A stretch of DNA of 12,234 nucleotides from Bermanella sp051277445 (GTDB lineage: Bacteria > Pseudomonadota > Gammaproteobacteria > Pseudomonadales > Oceanobacteraceae): positions 1 through 12,234 of the forward strand of contig JBNMQC010000064.1 of the NCBI GenBank assembly GCA_051277445.1, read 5' to 3'. Numbering within the stretch: the stretch's first letter is position 1; every line of letters starts with the position of its first letter. The notes beneath the pieces were generated by a model, which saw nothing but the letters and a program-made list of their open reading frames with translations, did no database searches and was not told the DNA's origin. Shown piece after piece: positions 1 through 6,741 of this stretch. A program made the position numbers and the translations under genes.

Positions 1-779
1 TCCTTTCTCAAGAACAAGCTCCCATTAAGATTTTAGCGGTGGATGACAATCAACCAAACCTTGAGCTATTAAGTACTTGGTTGGGAGACTTGAGCGTGGA
101 AGTGGTCTGTGCAAGTGGCGGTCTTCAAGCCGTCGAGTTTGCCAACCATGAACGCTTTGATCTGATTTTCATGGATATTCAGATGCCGGACCTAGACGGC
201 TTATCGGCTACTCAAAAAATTCGTCTTCAAGCAAATAATATTCATACGCCTATTATTGCTTTGACCGCGCATGCCCTACCAACGGAACGTAAACATCTAC
301 TGCAAAATGGCTTTGATGATTATCTGACGAAACCCATTAATGAAGAACAGCTTGTGCATTCATTAATGAAATGGACTAGCTACCAAGGCTATGGATTTAA
401 TAAGCCTCGTCGTATTATTAAAAATACAGCGCCATCAGAGCCAACTGAAAGCACCGTCATTGATTGGCAAAAAAGTTTGGTCTTAGCAGGTGGTAAAGAA
501 GAGCTTGCTCATAAGATGCTGGCCGGATTGATAAAAGAGATTGAGCAGTTAACCCCCTTGCTCAAGCATGCCAGCAAAGAGGAGTTAATTGAGCCCGTTC
601 ATAAATTACACGGTTTATGCAAGTACGTAGGCGCAGAGCATTTACGCCATTGTGTTGAAGGGGCTGAGCTGTGTTTGAAAACACACTGTGAGCAATGGCC
701 GGAATATCAAAATGAGTTACTCATTGCCATAGATGAGGTTCTGGATTGGCAAACTCAAAATCTGCCTGAGCCTGCTTAG
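1..779 (+). CDS. barA: Hybrid sensor histidine kinase BarA/GacS, C-terminal part (receiver and HPt domains), 5' truncated
   Basis: The frame is open from base 3 to the TAG at 777-779 (258 visible codons) with no stop upstream, so the gene starts outside the window; the GTG at base 39 lies inside the first receiver strand (ILAVDDN) and is not a start. A response-regulator receiver fills visible residues 9-125: acidic pair D14/D15, phospho-acceptor D58 in MDIQMP, T88 in ALTAHA and K110 in LTKP. A histidine phosphotransfer domain follows at about 150-250, with the likely phospho-histidine H200 in HKLHG, as in BarA. In this family the protein is an inner-membrane tripartite kinase that passes phosphate to the UvrY/GacA regulator and so controls CsrA-binding small RNAs. 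The kinase core is not visible, so BarA versus another tripartite kinase rests on the receiver and HPt sequences alone. The gene converges on acpS. Confidence 0.85.
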   Translation, partial: LSQEQAPIKILAVDDNQPNLELLSTWLGDLSVEVVCASGGLQAVEFANHERFDLIFMDIQMPDLDGLSATQKIRLQANNIHTPIIALTAHALPTERKHLLQNGFDDYLTKPINEEQLVHSLMKWTSYQGYGFNKPRRIIKNTAPSEPTESTVIDWQKSLVLAGGKEELAHKMLAGLIKEIEQLTPLLKHASKEELIEPVHKLHGLCKYVGAEHLRHCVEGAELCLKTHCEQWPEYQNELLIAIDEVLDWQTQNLPEPA

Positions 780-783
780 AAAG

Positions 784-812
784 TGAGACCGTTTAGCGAA
801 TAAGCGGTCTCA
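784..812. terminator. Hairpin between convergent barA and acpS
   Basis: An 8-bp perfect stem (TGAGACCG/CGGTCTCA) continues inward with TTTA/TAAG to a 5-base loop. On plus-strand RNA the junction pair is U-G, giving an unbroken 12-bp stem; on minus-strand RNA it is a C-A mismatch, so the structure fits barA mRNA better. The following plus-strand tract is A-rich (AAAAAATAC) and not U-rich; on the minus strand the stem is followed by CTTTCT. It is placed where two transcripts meet, 5 bases after the barA stop and 10 bases beyond the acpS stop. I infer termination or 3'-end protection; the U-tract is weak in both directions. Confidence 0.6.
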
Positions 813-821
813 AAAAATACA

Positions 822-1205
822 CTAAATAATAGAACAGAACGCCACGCAATAATGGCGCTCATCACTCAAACTGAGCAAAACCTTTTTGCCACCCAGTGTA
901 TTTAATACATCCAGTGCCGCTCCGCTTAATACCGCACTCGGTGCGCCACTGGGCAAGTTCAGTACTTCCATTTCTTGCCAGCCGACCCCTTTAGCAATCC
1001 CTGTTCCCAAGGCTTTCGCGATGGCTTCTTTTGCACACCAGCGTTTCGCTAAAAACGACAAACGTACGTGCTCATCTTCGATACTATTAAAACGCTCAAT
1101 TTCAGCAGATGTTAAAATGCGCTCAGCTAGTTTGGTGCCTTGTCTTGCATAAGCGCTTTTTAAACGTTCGATTTCTAGGATATCGGTGCCAATAGCAATG
1201 GTCAT
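822..1205 (-). CDS. acpS: Holo-[acyl-carrier-protein] synthase AcpS
   Basis: AcpS transfers the 4'-phosphopantetheine arm of coenzyme A to the serine of apo-acyl carrier protein in the cytoplasm, activating it for fatty acid synthesis. The 127-residue length is normal for the family. The N-terminal motif IAIGTDILEIER contains the Mg2+/CoA-binding D8. The second signature, AKRWCAKEAIAKALGTG, contains K59, E60 and K64. The C-terminal LSDERHYCVAF strand is typical of proteobacterial AcpS. The ATG is preceded by AAGG at 8 bases. The gene is the last of the minus-strand cluster, 23 bases after pdxJ, which is the usual pdxJ-acpS pairing of gammaproteobacteria. Nothing unusual is seen in length or key residues. 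Confidence 0.96.
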   Translation of the reverse strand: MTIAIGTDILEIERLKSAYARQGTKLAERILTSAEIERFNSIEDEHVRLSFLAKRWCAKEAIAKALGTGIAKGVGWQEMEVLNLPSGAPSAVLSGAALDVLNTLGGKKVLLSLSDERHYCVAFCSII

Positions 1206-1228
1206 AATCAGAGCCTTAAGGTCGCTTA

Positions 1229-1969
1229 TTAAACCCGAGAGGCCGTGTCGATTAAGTCACGCATTTCTTTAACGGCTTGTTTCAGCCCCACGAACATTGC
1301 ATGGGCCATCATACTGTGGCCGATGTTTAGCTCATTAATGCCTTTAATCGCCGCGATGGCTTGGGTGTTATGGTAGTGCAAGCCATGCCCAGCGTTCACA
1401 ATCAGACCTTTGCTTATACCGTACGCCACACCGTGTTTAATTTTTTCTAAGTGAATAAGCTGTTCGGCTTCATTCTCGGCGTCTGCATAGTGGCCTGTAT
1501 GAATTTCAATAACGGGCGCGCCACAGCGAACCGCAGCATCGATTTGTTGCTCATCCGCATCAATAAACAAAGACACTTCTGCACCAATTTTTGCTAAACG
1601 ATCACAAGCGGATTTAATTGCCGCTTCATTAGCAATGACATTTAAACCACCTTCTGTTGTGAGCTCTTCACGCTTTTCAGGCACTAAGCACACCGCATGG
1701 GGTTCCACTTGCTCGGCAATGCCGACCATTTCATCGGTAACGGCCATTTCTAAATTCATACGGGTATTTAGCATGTCACGTAACATAAAAACGTCACGAT
1801 CTTGAATATGGCGACGGTCTTCACGCAAGTGTAAGGTTATGCCATCGGCGCCAGCTTCTTCTGCCACTAGCGCACCATAAACCGGATCAGGGTAGCGCGT
1901 ACCGCGAGCCTGACGCAGTGTCGCTATGTGATCAATATTGACGCCTAGTAGTACGCGCTGGCTTTTCAT
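1229..1969 (-). CDS. pdxJ: Pyridoxine 5'-phosphate synthase PdxJ
   Basis: PdxJ condenses 1-deoxy-D-xylulose 5-phosphate with 3-amino-2-oxopropyl phosphate (the product of PdxA) to form pyridoxine 5'-phosphate, the ring-closing step of DXP-dependent vitamin B6 synthesis. The 246-residue TIM barrel begins with LLGVNIDHIATLRQARGT (phosphate and substrate contacts). By comparison with the E. coli enzyme, the expected catalytic residues are H47 and R49 in LHLRED, E74 in NLEMA and H195 in NAGHGLHYHN. The ATG at 1969 has AGGA six bases upstream. The recO stop TAG is part of that ribosome-binding site, so pdxJ translation is probably coupled to recO. Only 23 bases separate it from acpS downstream. 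Confidence 0.97.
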   Translation of the reverse strand: MKSQRVLLGVNIDHIATLRQARGTRYPDPVYGALVAEEAGADGITLHLREDRRHIQDRDVFMLRDMLNTRMNLEMAVTDEMVGIAEQVEPHAVCLVPEKREELTTEGGLNVIANEAAIKSACDRLAKIGAEVSLFIDADEQQIDAAVRCGAPVIEIHTGHYADAENEAEQLIHLEKIKHGVAYGISKGLIVNAGHGLHYHNTQAIAAIKGINELNIGHSMMAHAMFVGLKQAVKEMRDLIDTASRV

Positions 1970-1977
1970 AAAAATTC

Positions 1978-2694
1978 CTATTTAAGATGTTTATATTGTT
2001 TCAATAATTCACGGGCTTGAATGGGTTTATAACCAATTATAGGTCTCAATGCCAAACGCAGTAGGCGTTTACACATTTTTAATGTGCTGGCGTGAGATAA
2101 ATCCCCTTGAGCAAGATATTGAAGGTCTTGTCCATAAAAACAATTATTGGGGTTTTTCGCCGCATATATGTGACTGACTCGGGACATACCCTGCTCGACA
2201 AAAAAGCCATAATGGCAGTCAGCTTCCACTAAATCTGCGGTCTTAAAGTCCATATCCCATTCATAACTTTGCCCCATGTGTTCAAGCAAGGTTATTTCAA
2301 ATGAACGCAAGGCTAACTCAAGATGCTGGCTTTGTAGGTTTTGTAAAGCCCCTTCATACGCTTCATATAGGTATTCAGCTTCAACCTCCGCTTCGCTGCG
2401 CAACGCTCGTAGAATCACTTCGTTCACATAAAACCCGCTAAATAACGCGTCACCGTTGAGCGCTAAAGGCAAACTCTGGCTTTCGTATTTATCTAGGTTT
2501 TTAAGGCCTGAATCACCATGGAAAAAGATTTGGTATTGAGTAAACGGCTGCAGAGACTGACCTTTACTCATATTCTTTCTTACGCCGCGAGCTATGCATC
2601 GGATCAGCCCATAGTCAGGAGTAAAGAAATCCACCATGGCACTGGTTTCACGATAAGGACGAGAGTGGAGCACATAGGCGGATTGCTTGATCAT
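1978..2694 (-). CDS. recO: DNA repair protein RecO
   Basis: RecO acts with RecR (and RecF) to load RecA onto SSB-coated single-stranded DNA and anneals complementary strands. The N-terminal OB-fold signature is clear: SAYVLHSRPYRETSAMVDFF followed by GLIRCIARGVRK. The helical C-terminal region runs to residue 238. I place the start at the ATG at 2694 (238 residues), because the family begins a few residues before YVLHSRPY. The frame stays open to a TTG at 2751 (257 residues), but that TTG lies at the foot of the era/recO hairpin and its extra 19 residues do not resemble RecO. The ribosome-binding site of the chosen ATG is weak (GGAAA, 11 bases upstream). The stop overlaps the pdxJ ribosome-binding site. 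Identity is firm; the start is less so. Confidence 0.93.
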   Translation of the reverse strand: MIKQSAYVLHSRPYRETSAMVDFFTPDYGLIRCIARGVRKNMSKGQSLQPFTQYQIFFHGDSGLKNLDKYESQSLPLALNGDALFSGFYVNEVILRALRSEAEVEAEYLYEAYEGALQNLQSQHLELALRSFEITLLEHMGQSYEWDMDFKTADLVEADCHYGFFVEQGMSRVSHIYAAKNPNNCFYGQDLQYLAQGDLSHASTLKMCKRLLRLALRPIIGYKPIQARELLKQYKHLK

Positions 2695-2737
2695 AGACTG
2701 TGAATTTTCCGCATGATCGATAAGAGATGAGCATTTA

Positions 2738-2765
2738 ATTATTATTGTCAAAATAAGGCTTACAA
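2738..2765 (-). promoter_or_regulatory. Candidate sigma-70 type promoter for recO-pdxJ-acpS
   Basis: On the minus strand, TTGTAA (2760-2765) and AATAAT (2738-2743) are 16 bases apart: 4 of 6 matches to the -35 consensus and 5 of 6 to the -10. A start near 2731 would leave about 37 bases of leader before the ATG at 2694 and would put the alternative TTG start outside the transcript. The -35 hexamer lies inside the era/recO hairpin. AT-rich junctions often give such matches, so confidence is low. Confidence 0.3.
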
Positions 2766-2782
2766 TCGATTTGTAAGCCTTA
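2754..2782 (-). terminator. Terminator-like hairpin between era and recO
   Basis: A perfect 12-bp inverted repeat (TAAGGCTTACAA / TTGTAAGCCTTA) surrounds a 5-base loop, starting 15 bases after the era stop. Read on the minus strand, the stem is followed by TTTTGACA directly after the closing TTA, giving a short U-rich tail in the direction of era transcription. The other orientation has no U-rich tail. It could end or attenuate transcripts coming from lepA-rnc-era before recO. Confidence 0.65.
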
Positions 2783-2797
2783 GGTCAATCATGATGA

Positions 2798-3694
2798 TCA
2801 ATCGAGGTCGTTATAACCGAGTGATTTCAATGCTCGCTCATCGTCGGCCCAGCCACCCTTCACTTTCACCCAAGTGTTGAGCATGACTTTGCTATCGAAC
2901 ATTTTTTCCATATCTAGGCGAGCATCGGTACCAATTTGCTTAATGCGCTCACCTTTATCACCAATTAAGATTTTTTTCTGACCTTCACGTTCTACTAATA
3001 TCAAAGCGTGAATAGTAATGATGCGACCATCGTCTTCGAATTTTTCAATTTCAACCGTCATGGAGTAAGGTAATTCATCACCTAATTGACGCATGATTTT
3101 TTCACGCACCAACTCAGCCGCTAGAAAACGCACACTGCGGTCTGTGAACTGGTCTTTATCATAAAAATGCATGCCTTCGGGAATGTATTTGGCAATACTT
3201 TTTTCTAACGCTTCAACATTGTTGCCAAGTTTAGCACTCACGGGCACCACTTCTAAAAAGTTCATTTTCTTAGAAACTTCTTCTAAATGAGGAAGCAAAG
3301 TGGACTTATCTGCCAAGTGATCCACCTTATTGATCACTAGAATACAGGGCACATTGGCGCCCATAATTTTTTGCAAAACCACTTCGTCTTCAGGCATCCA
3401 CTTGGTGCGGTCCACAACAAACACCACCAAATCCACATCTTTAATGGCATTAGAAGCCACTTTGTTGATGTAGCGGTTTAACGCTTTCTCACTGTAGCCT
3501 TCATGTAACCCTGGAGTGTCGACATAGATAGCCTGCACTTCATCCGTGGTTTTCATACCTAGAATTTGGTGACGCGTGGTTTGCGGCTTACGTGAGGTAA
3601 TACTCAGCTTTTGGCCAAGGATACGGTTAAGTAACGTGGACTTGCCCACATTAGGTCGGCCAACAATGGCGATATAGCCACACTTCTCGCTCAT
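2798..3694 (-). CDS. era: GTPase Era
   Basis: Era is an essential GTPase that binds the 3' end of 16S rRNA and assists assembly of the small ribosomal subunit at the inner face of the membrane. All G motifs are present: P-loop GRPNVGKS (12-19), the TT of switch I (39-40), DTPG (59-62), NKVD (122-125) and SAK (153-155). The C-terminal KH domain carries the GxxG loop IGDKG (244-248) in its usual context. The 298-residue length is typical. The ATG overlaps the rnc stop in an ATGA arrangement, with AGGAG seven bases before the start, so translation is probably coupled to rnc. The rnc-era pair is a conserved ribosome-maturation unit. A hairpin follows the stop. Confidence 0.97.
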   Translation of the reverse strand: MSEKCGYIAIVGRPNVGKSTLLNRILGQKLSITSRKPQTTRHQILGMKTTDEVQAIYVDTPGLHEGYSEKALNRYINKVASNAIKDVDLVVFVVDRTKWMPEDEVVLQKIMGANVPCILVINKVDHLADKSTLLPHLEEVSKKMNFLEVVPVSAKLGNNVEALEKSIAKYIPEGMHFYDKDQFTDRSVRFLAAELVREKIMRQLGDELPYSMTVEIEKFEDDGRIITIHALILVEREGQKKILIGDKGERIKQIGTDARLDMEKMFDSKVMLNTWVKVKGGWADDERALKSLGYNDLD

Positions 3695-4371
3695 GACTCT
3701 ACTCCTAATGCTTTAAGTGCTTTATTTGCTGCGTTTTGCTCAGCAATACGACGACTACTACCAATGCCTAAGGTCACTTCTGGAAGGGCCTCTACACGGC
3801 AGCTCACTTTAAATTTTTGATCATGGGCTTGCCCAAACACTTCGATCACTTCGTACTTAGGTAAGCGACTTTGGCTCTTTTGCAGATGCTCTTGCAAACG
3901 AGTCTTAGAGTCCTTTTGTACGCCATCCATTTTTAAATGGGTTAAGCGTTCGCCGTACCAAGCATGAATACGCTCAGTGACCACGTCCATTCCTGCATCA
4001 AGATAGATCGCTCCGATGATGGCTTCAATGGCATCCGCTAAAATCGATTCACGATTAAAACCGCCGCTTTTTAATTCCCCAGACCCCAGCACCAGAAACT
4101 CACCAAGATCAAAGTCTCGTCCTAGTTCGGCAAGGGTTGTCCCACGCACCAACCCCGCACGTAAACGACTCAGTTTGCCTTCTTTGGCGTCTGGAAATTT
4201 TTGAAACAGGGCTTCGGCCACGACGAAGTTCACGATGGAGTCCCCTAGGAACTCCAAGCGTTCATTGTTAGTACCGCCTTTGCTGCGGTGGGTAAGCGCT
4301 AAATCAATTAGGCTTTCATCTTTGAAATCATAGCCAATTCGCTGGCTGAGCTTTTTTAAAGGATTATTCAC
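3691..4371 (-). CDS. rnc: Ribonuclease III
   Basis: RNase III cleaves double-stranded RNA; it processes the 30S rRNA precursor and structured mRNAs. The catalytic domain (about residues 5-145) has the signature NERLEFLGDSIV, with metal-binding residues at E37, E40, D44, D113 and E116 by alignment from memory with the E. coli enzyme, which is also 226 residues long. A double-stranded RNA-binding domain covers about 155-225 and ends with GSSRRIAEQNAANKAL. The start is GTG, and it overlaps the last 8 bases of the DUF4845 gene (GTGAATAA); no clear ribosome-binding site is visible, so initiation probably depends on ribosomes finishing the upstream gene. The stop overlaps the era start by 4 bases. 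Confidence 0.97.
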   Translation of the reverse strand: MNNPLKKLSQRIGYDFKDESLIDLALTHRSKGGTNNERLEFLGDSIVNFVVAEALFQKFPDAKEGKLSRLRAGLVRGTTLAELGRDFDLGEFLVLGSGELKSGGFNRESILADAIEAIIGAIYLDAGMDVVTERIHAWYGERLTHLKMDGVQKDSKTRLQEHLQKSQSRLPKYEVIEVFGQAHDQKFKVSCRVEALPEVTLGIGSSRRIAEQNAANKALKALGVES

Positions 4372-4723
4372 TGAAATCTATATAATGGTTAAAGGTGGCG
4401 ACAAGTTCGATATTTGATACCAGCGGGACTCGACGCTCATACTCCATATCAATAATAATATTAGAACCTTGCCCTGTAACTTCAACAAATTCAGTTAATT
4501 CATTCACGTCATTAATACTAAAACGCTTTTGAATCATCTCTTGAATTTGTTTACGGGAGAATTCTTTGTTGGCAGCTTCTTCTTTTAAGTTCTCAAAAAC
4601 TGTCTCAACTGCCCAGTTTTGCGTATACAAAGGAAAAACCTTTAACAAGGTAAAAAAACCGAAAAAACATAATACGATGACAATCAATATAAAGATGCCG
4701 CTGGAACCTTGCTGCTTTTTCAT
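4364..4723 (-). CDS. Small membrane-anchored DUF4845 protein
   Basis: The 119-residue product has a short basic N-terminus, one strongly hydrophobic segment (about residues 9-27) and a soluble C-terminal domain, which suggests a single-pass inner-membrane protein with most of its length outside the cytoplasm. The pattern KVFPLY after the membrane segment, a helical middle with a KRF motif, and the final YERRVPLVSNIELVATF match the DUF4845 family that sits between lepB and rnc in Pseudomonas and relatives. Function is unknown. The ATG has AAGG seven bases upstream. It overlaps rnc by 8 bases and lies 46 bases after lepA; the usual neighbour lepB is not here. Confidence 0.85.
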   Translation of the reverse strand: MKKQQGSSGIFILIVIVLCFFGFFTLLKVFPLYTQNWAVETVFENLKEEAANKEFSRKQIQEMIQKRFSINDVNELTEFVEVTGQGSNIIIDMEYERRVPLVSNIELVATFNHYIDFSE

Positions 4724-4761
4724 GCACTTACCTTGTTATTATTTTAAAACGAAACAATCAA

Positions 4762-4780
4762 TGGATAGCTTAGCTATCCA
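4762..4780 (-). terminator. Hairpin enclosing the lepA stop codon
   Basis: A perfect 8-bp stem (TGGATAGC/GCTATCCA) has a 3-base loop that is exactly the lepA TAA stop (4770-4772). On the minus strand it is followed by TTGATTGTTTCGTTTT, a U-rich but interrupted tail. It may act as a weak terminator or attenuator between lepA and the DUF4845-rnc-era genes, or protect the lepA 3' end. A ribosome terminating at lepA would cover it. Confidence 0.5.
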
Positions 4781-6572
4781 CTGACAATACCGCATGGAAA
4801 GCAGATTGTGGTACTTCAACATTACCCACCTGCTTCATACGTTTTTTACCTTCTTTCTGTTTCTGTAAGAGTTTCTTCTTACGACTGACGTCACCGCCGT
4901 AGCATTTTGCCGTTACGTTTTTACGCAGTGCTTTTACCGTTGAACGTGAAACCACTTGATTACCAATCGCTGACTGAATCGCCACATCAAACATTTGACG
5001 AGGAATCAGTTCGGCTAACTTTTCACATAGAGAACGGCCATAACTGCGGGTTTTATCGCGGTGAATAATCACAGCCAACGCATCGACTCGCTCACCGTTA
5101 ATCAAGATATCCATACGTACAAGCGGTGCCGCTTGGAAATGGGTAAAACCATAATCCAATGAGGCATAGCCTTTACTCACAGACTTCAAGCGGTCAAAGA
5201 AGTCGCCAACCACTTCACTCATGGGCATATCATACTTCAATGCTACTTGTGTGCCTGTGAAGTTCATATCCTTTTGCATACCACGTTTCTCAACGCACAA
5301 GGTAATCACATTGCCCACTAGTTCTTTTGGCACAAGAATATTCGCTTCGCACATAGGCTCGCGCATTTCAGAAATACGACTTGGGTCAGGCAATTTAGAC
5401 GGGTTAGCCACTTCGATAATATCGCCATTATTCATGGCAAGTTCATACACCACGGTTGGTGCTGTGGTGATCAAATCTAGATTGTATTCACGCTCTAAAC
5501 GCTCTTGAATGATCTCCATGTGCAGTAAGCCTAAGAAACCACAACGGTAACCTAAACCAAGTGCATCGGATGACTCAGGTTCAAAGAACAAGGACGCATC
5601 GTTCAATGACAGTTTATCAAGCGCATCACGGAAATCTTCGTATTGGTCAGATGACACTGGGAATAGACCCGCATATACTTGTGGTTTCACCTTGGTGAAA
5701 CCCGGTAAGGCCGCAACTTCGTCCGCTTTCTTGCTATGAACAAGGGTATCACCGACAGGTGCACCATGGATGTCTTTGATACCCGCACAGATAAAGCCTA
5801 CTTCACCGGCTTTTAGCTCATTGGTCACCAAACGCTTAGGGGTGAAGATACCAACCGAGTCGGCATACCAATCACGACCGGTTGTTTTAACGCGAATTTT
5901 GTCACCTTTTTTCAAGGTGCCATTCATGACGCGCACAAGCGAGACCACCCCAAGATAACTGTCGAACCATGAATCGATGATCAAGGCTTGCAGCTCACCA
6001 TCAAGGTCACCTTGTGGTGGCGGAATGCGCTTAATCATGTCTTCTAGAACGTCTTCGATGCCTAAACCGCTTTTTGCACTACAGCGCACAGCGTCTGTGG
6101 CATCGATTCCAATGATGTCTTCAATTTCCTGGCTCACTTTATCAGGGTCAGCCTGTGGTAAATCCATCTTATTAAGAACCGGCACCACTTCAAGGTCTTG
6201 TTCGATGGCGGTATAGCAGTTTGCAACGGACTGAGCTTCTACGCCCTGCGCCGCATCAACCACTAACAACGCGCCTTCACAGGCCGCCAGAGAGCGAGAT
6301 ACTTCATAGCTGAAATCCACGTGTCCCGGTGTATCGATGAAGTTTAATTGATAGATTTTTCCATCACGGGCCTGATATTTTAGGGTCACGCTTTGGGCTT
6401 TGATGGTGATGCCGCGCTCACGCTCAATATCCATGCTATCAAGAACTTGAGCCTGCATTTCACGGGCAGTCAGACCTTCACAATGGGAAATAAAGCGGTC
6501 AGCCAAGGTAGATTTACCATGGTCGATGTGGGCAATGATTGAAAAGTTACGAATGTGATCCAGATTACTCAC
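4770..6572 (-). CDS. lepA: Elongation factor 4 (LepA), back-translocating GTPase
   Basis: LepA is a ribosome-associated translational GTPase, reported to reverse translocation or assist initiation and subunit assembly under stress. The 600-residue protein begins with IRNFSIIAHIDHGKSTLADRF (P-loop AHIDHGKS at 14-21). DTPGH is at 80-84, NKMD at 134-137 and SAK at 165-167. The EF-G-like domains follow, and the C-terminal LepA-specific tail ends near GKKRMKQVGNVEVPQSAF. The start codon is GTG with only a weak upstream TAGG. Its loci upstream (mucD) and downstream (DUF4845, rnc, era) are as in Pseudomonas, except that lepB (signal peptidase I) is missing after it. A hairpin encloses its stop codon. 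Confidence 0.98.
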   Translation of the reverse strand: MSNLDHIRNFSIIAHIDHGKSTLADRFISHCEGLTAREMQAQVLDSMDIERERGITIKAQSVTLKYQARDGKIYQLNFIDTPGHVDFSYEVSRSLAACEGALLVVDAAQGVEAQSVANCYTAIEQDLEVVPVLNKMDLPQADPDKVSQEIEDIIGIDATDAVRCSAKSGLGIEDVLEDMIKRIPPPQGDLDGELQALIIDSWFDSYLGVVSLVRVMNGTLKKGDKIRVKTTGRDWYADSVGIFTPKRLVTNELKAGEVGFICAGIKDIHGAPVGDTLVHSKKADEVAALPGFTKVKPQVYAGLFPVSSDQYEDFRDALDKLSLNDASLFFEPESSDALGLGYRCGFLGLLHMEIIQERLEREYNLDLITTAPTVVYELAMNNGDIIEVANPSKLPDPSRISEMREPMCEANILVPKELVGNVITLCVEKRGMQKDMNFTGTQVALKYDMPMSEVVGDFFDRLKSVSKGYASLDYGFTHFQAAPLVRMDILINGERVDALAVIIHRDKTRSYGRSLCEKLAELIPRQMFDVAIQSAIGNQVVSRSTVKALRKNVTAKCYGGDVSRKKKLLQKQKEGKKRMKQVGNVEVPQSAFHAVLSVDS

Positions 6573-6582
6573 GTAGAGACAA

Positions 6583-6638
6583 ACCTAATAGGTGAAAATT
6601 GCCGCAATTTTACACGAATAAAGGCCTATAGCATAGGC
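6583..6638. other. Cluster of three short palindromes upstream of lepA
   Basis: The 169-base gap between lepA and mucD holds no gene. Near lepA it carries three inverted repeats in a row: ACCTAATAGGT (6583-6593), AAAATTGCCGCAATTTT (6595-6611, perfect apart from its central base, with further GTG/CAC pairing outside) and GCCTAT-AGC-ATAGGC (6624-6638). Read in the lepA direction, the last is followed by CTTTATT and could be a weak terminator for mucD; the middle one sits about 25-40 bases before the GTG and could be an operator or leader hairpin. I see no convincing -35/-10 pair for lepA here. Confidence 0.4.
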
Positions 6639-6689
6639 GATTCAAGCGCTAGATAGTTGAATAGACTGGGTTTTGCCGAGATTACTGGC

Positions 6690-6721
6690 TTGCTGCAACC
6701 GTGCTAGGACGATTGCAGCAA
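6690..6721 (-). terminator. Hairpin downstream of mucD
   Basis: A 9-bp perfect outer stem (TTGCTGCAA/TTGCAGCAA) continues through one non-Watson-Crick position into CGT/ACG around a 6-base loop, starting 20 bases after the mucD stop. On minus-strand RNA the odd position is a U-G pair, giving 13 continuous pairs; on plus-strand RNA it is C-A. This favours a role in the mucD transcript. No U-tract follows, so it is more likely a 3'-end stabiliser or part of a factor-dependent terminator than a classic intrinsic terminator. Confidence 0.5.
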
Positions 6722-6741
6722 ATATGGATTAGACGAGAGGA

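Noticed and set aside
886..1152. Open frame on the plus strand inside acpS
   Set aside because: It is antisense to acpS, whose motifs are complete; the 88-residue product has no recognisable features.
2746..2751. Perfect TTGACA at the upstream end of the recO frame as a -35 box
   Set aside because: The sequence 17 bases on is ATCTCT, with no good -10; the TTGTAA/AATAAT pair fits better.
5221..5508. Open frame on the plus strand inside lepA (95 codons), and similar ones at 5770-5958 and 5977-6216
   Set aside because: All are antisense to the intact lepA frame; compositions look like reverse-strand shadows of a conserved gene.
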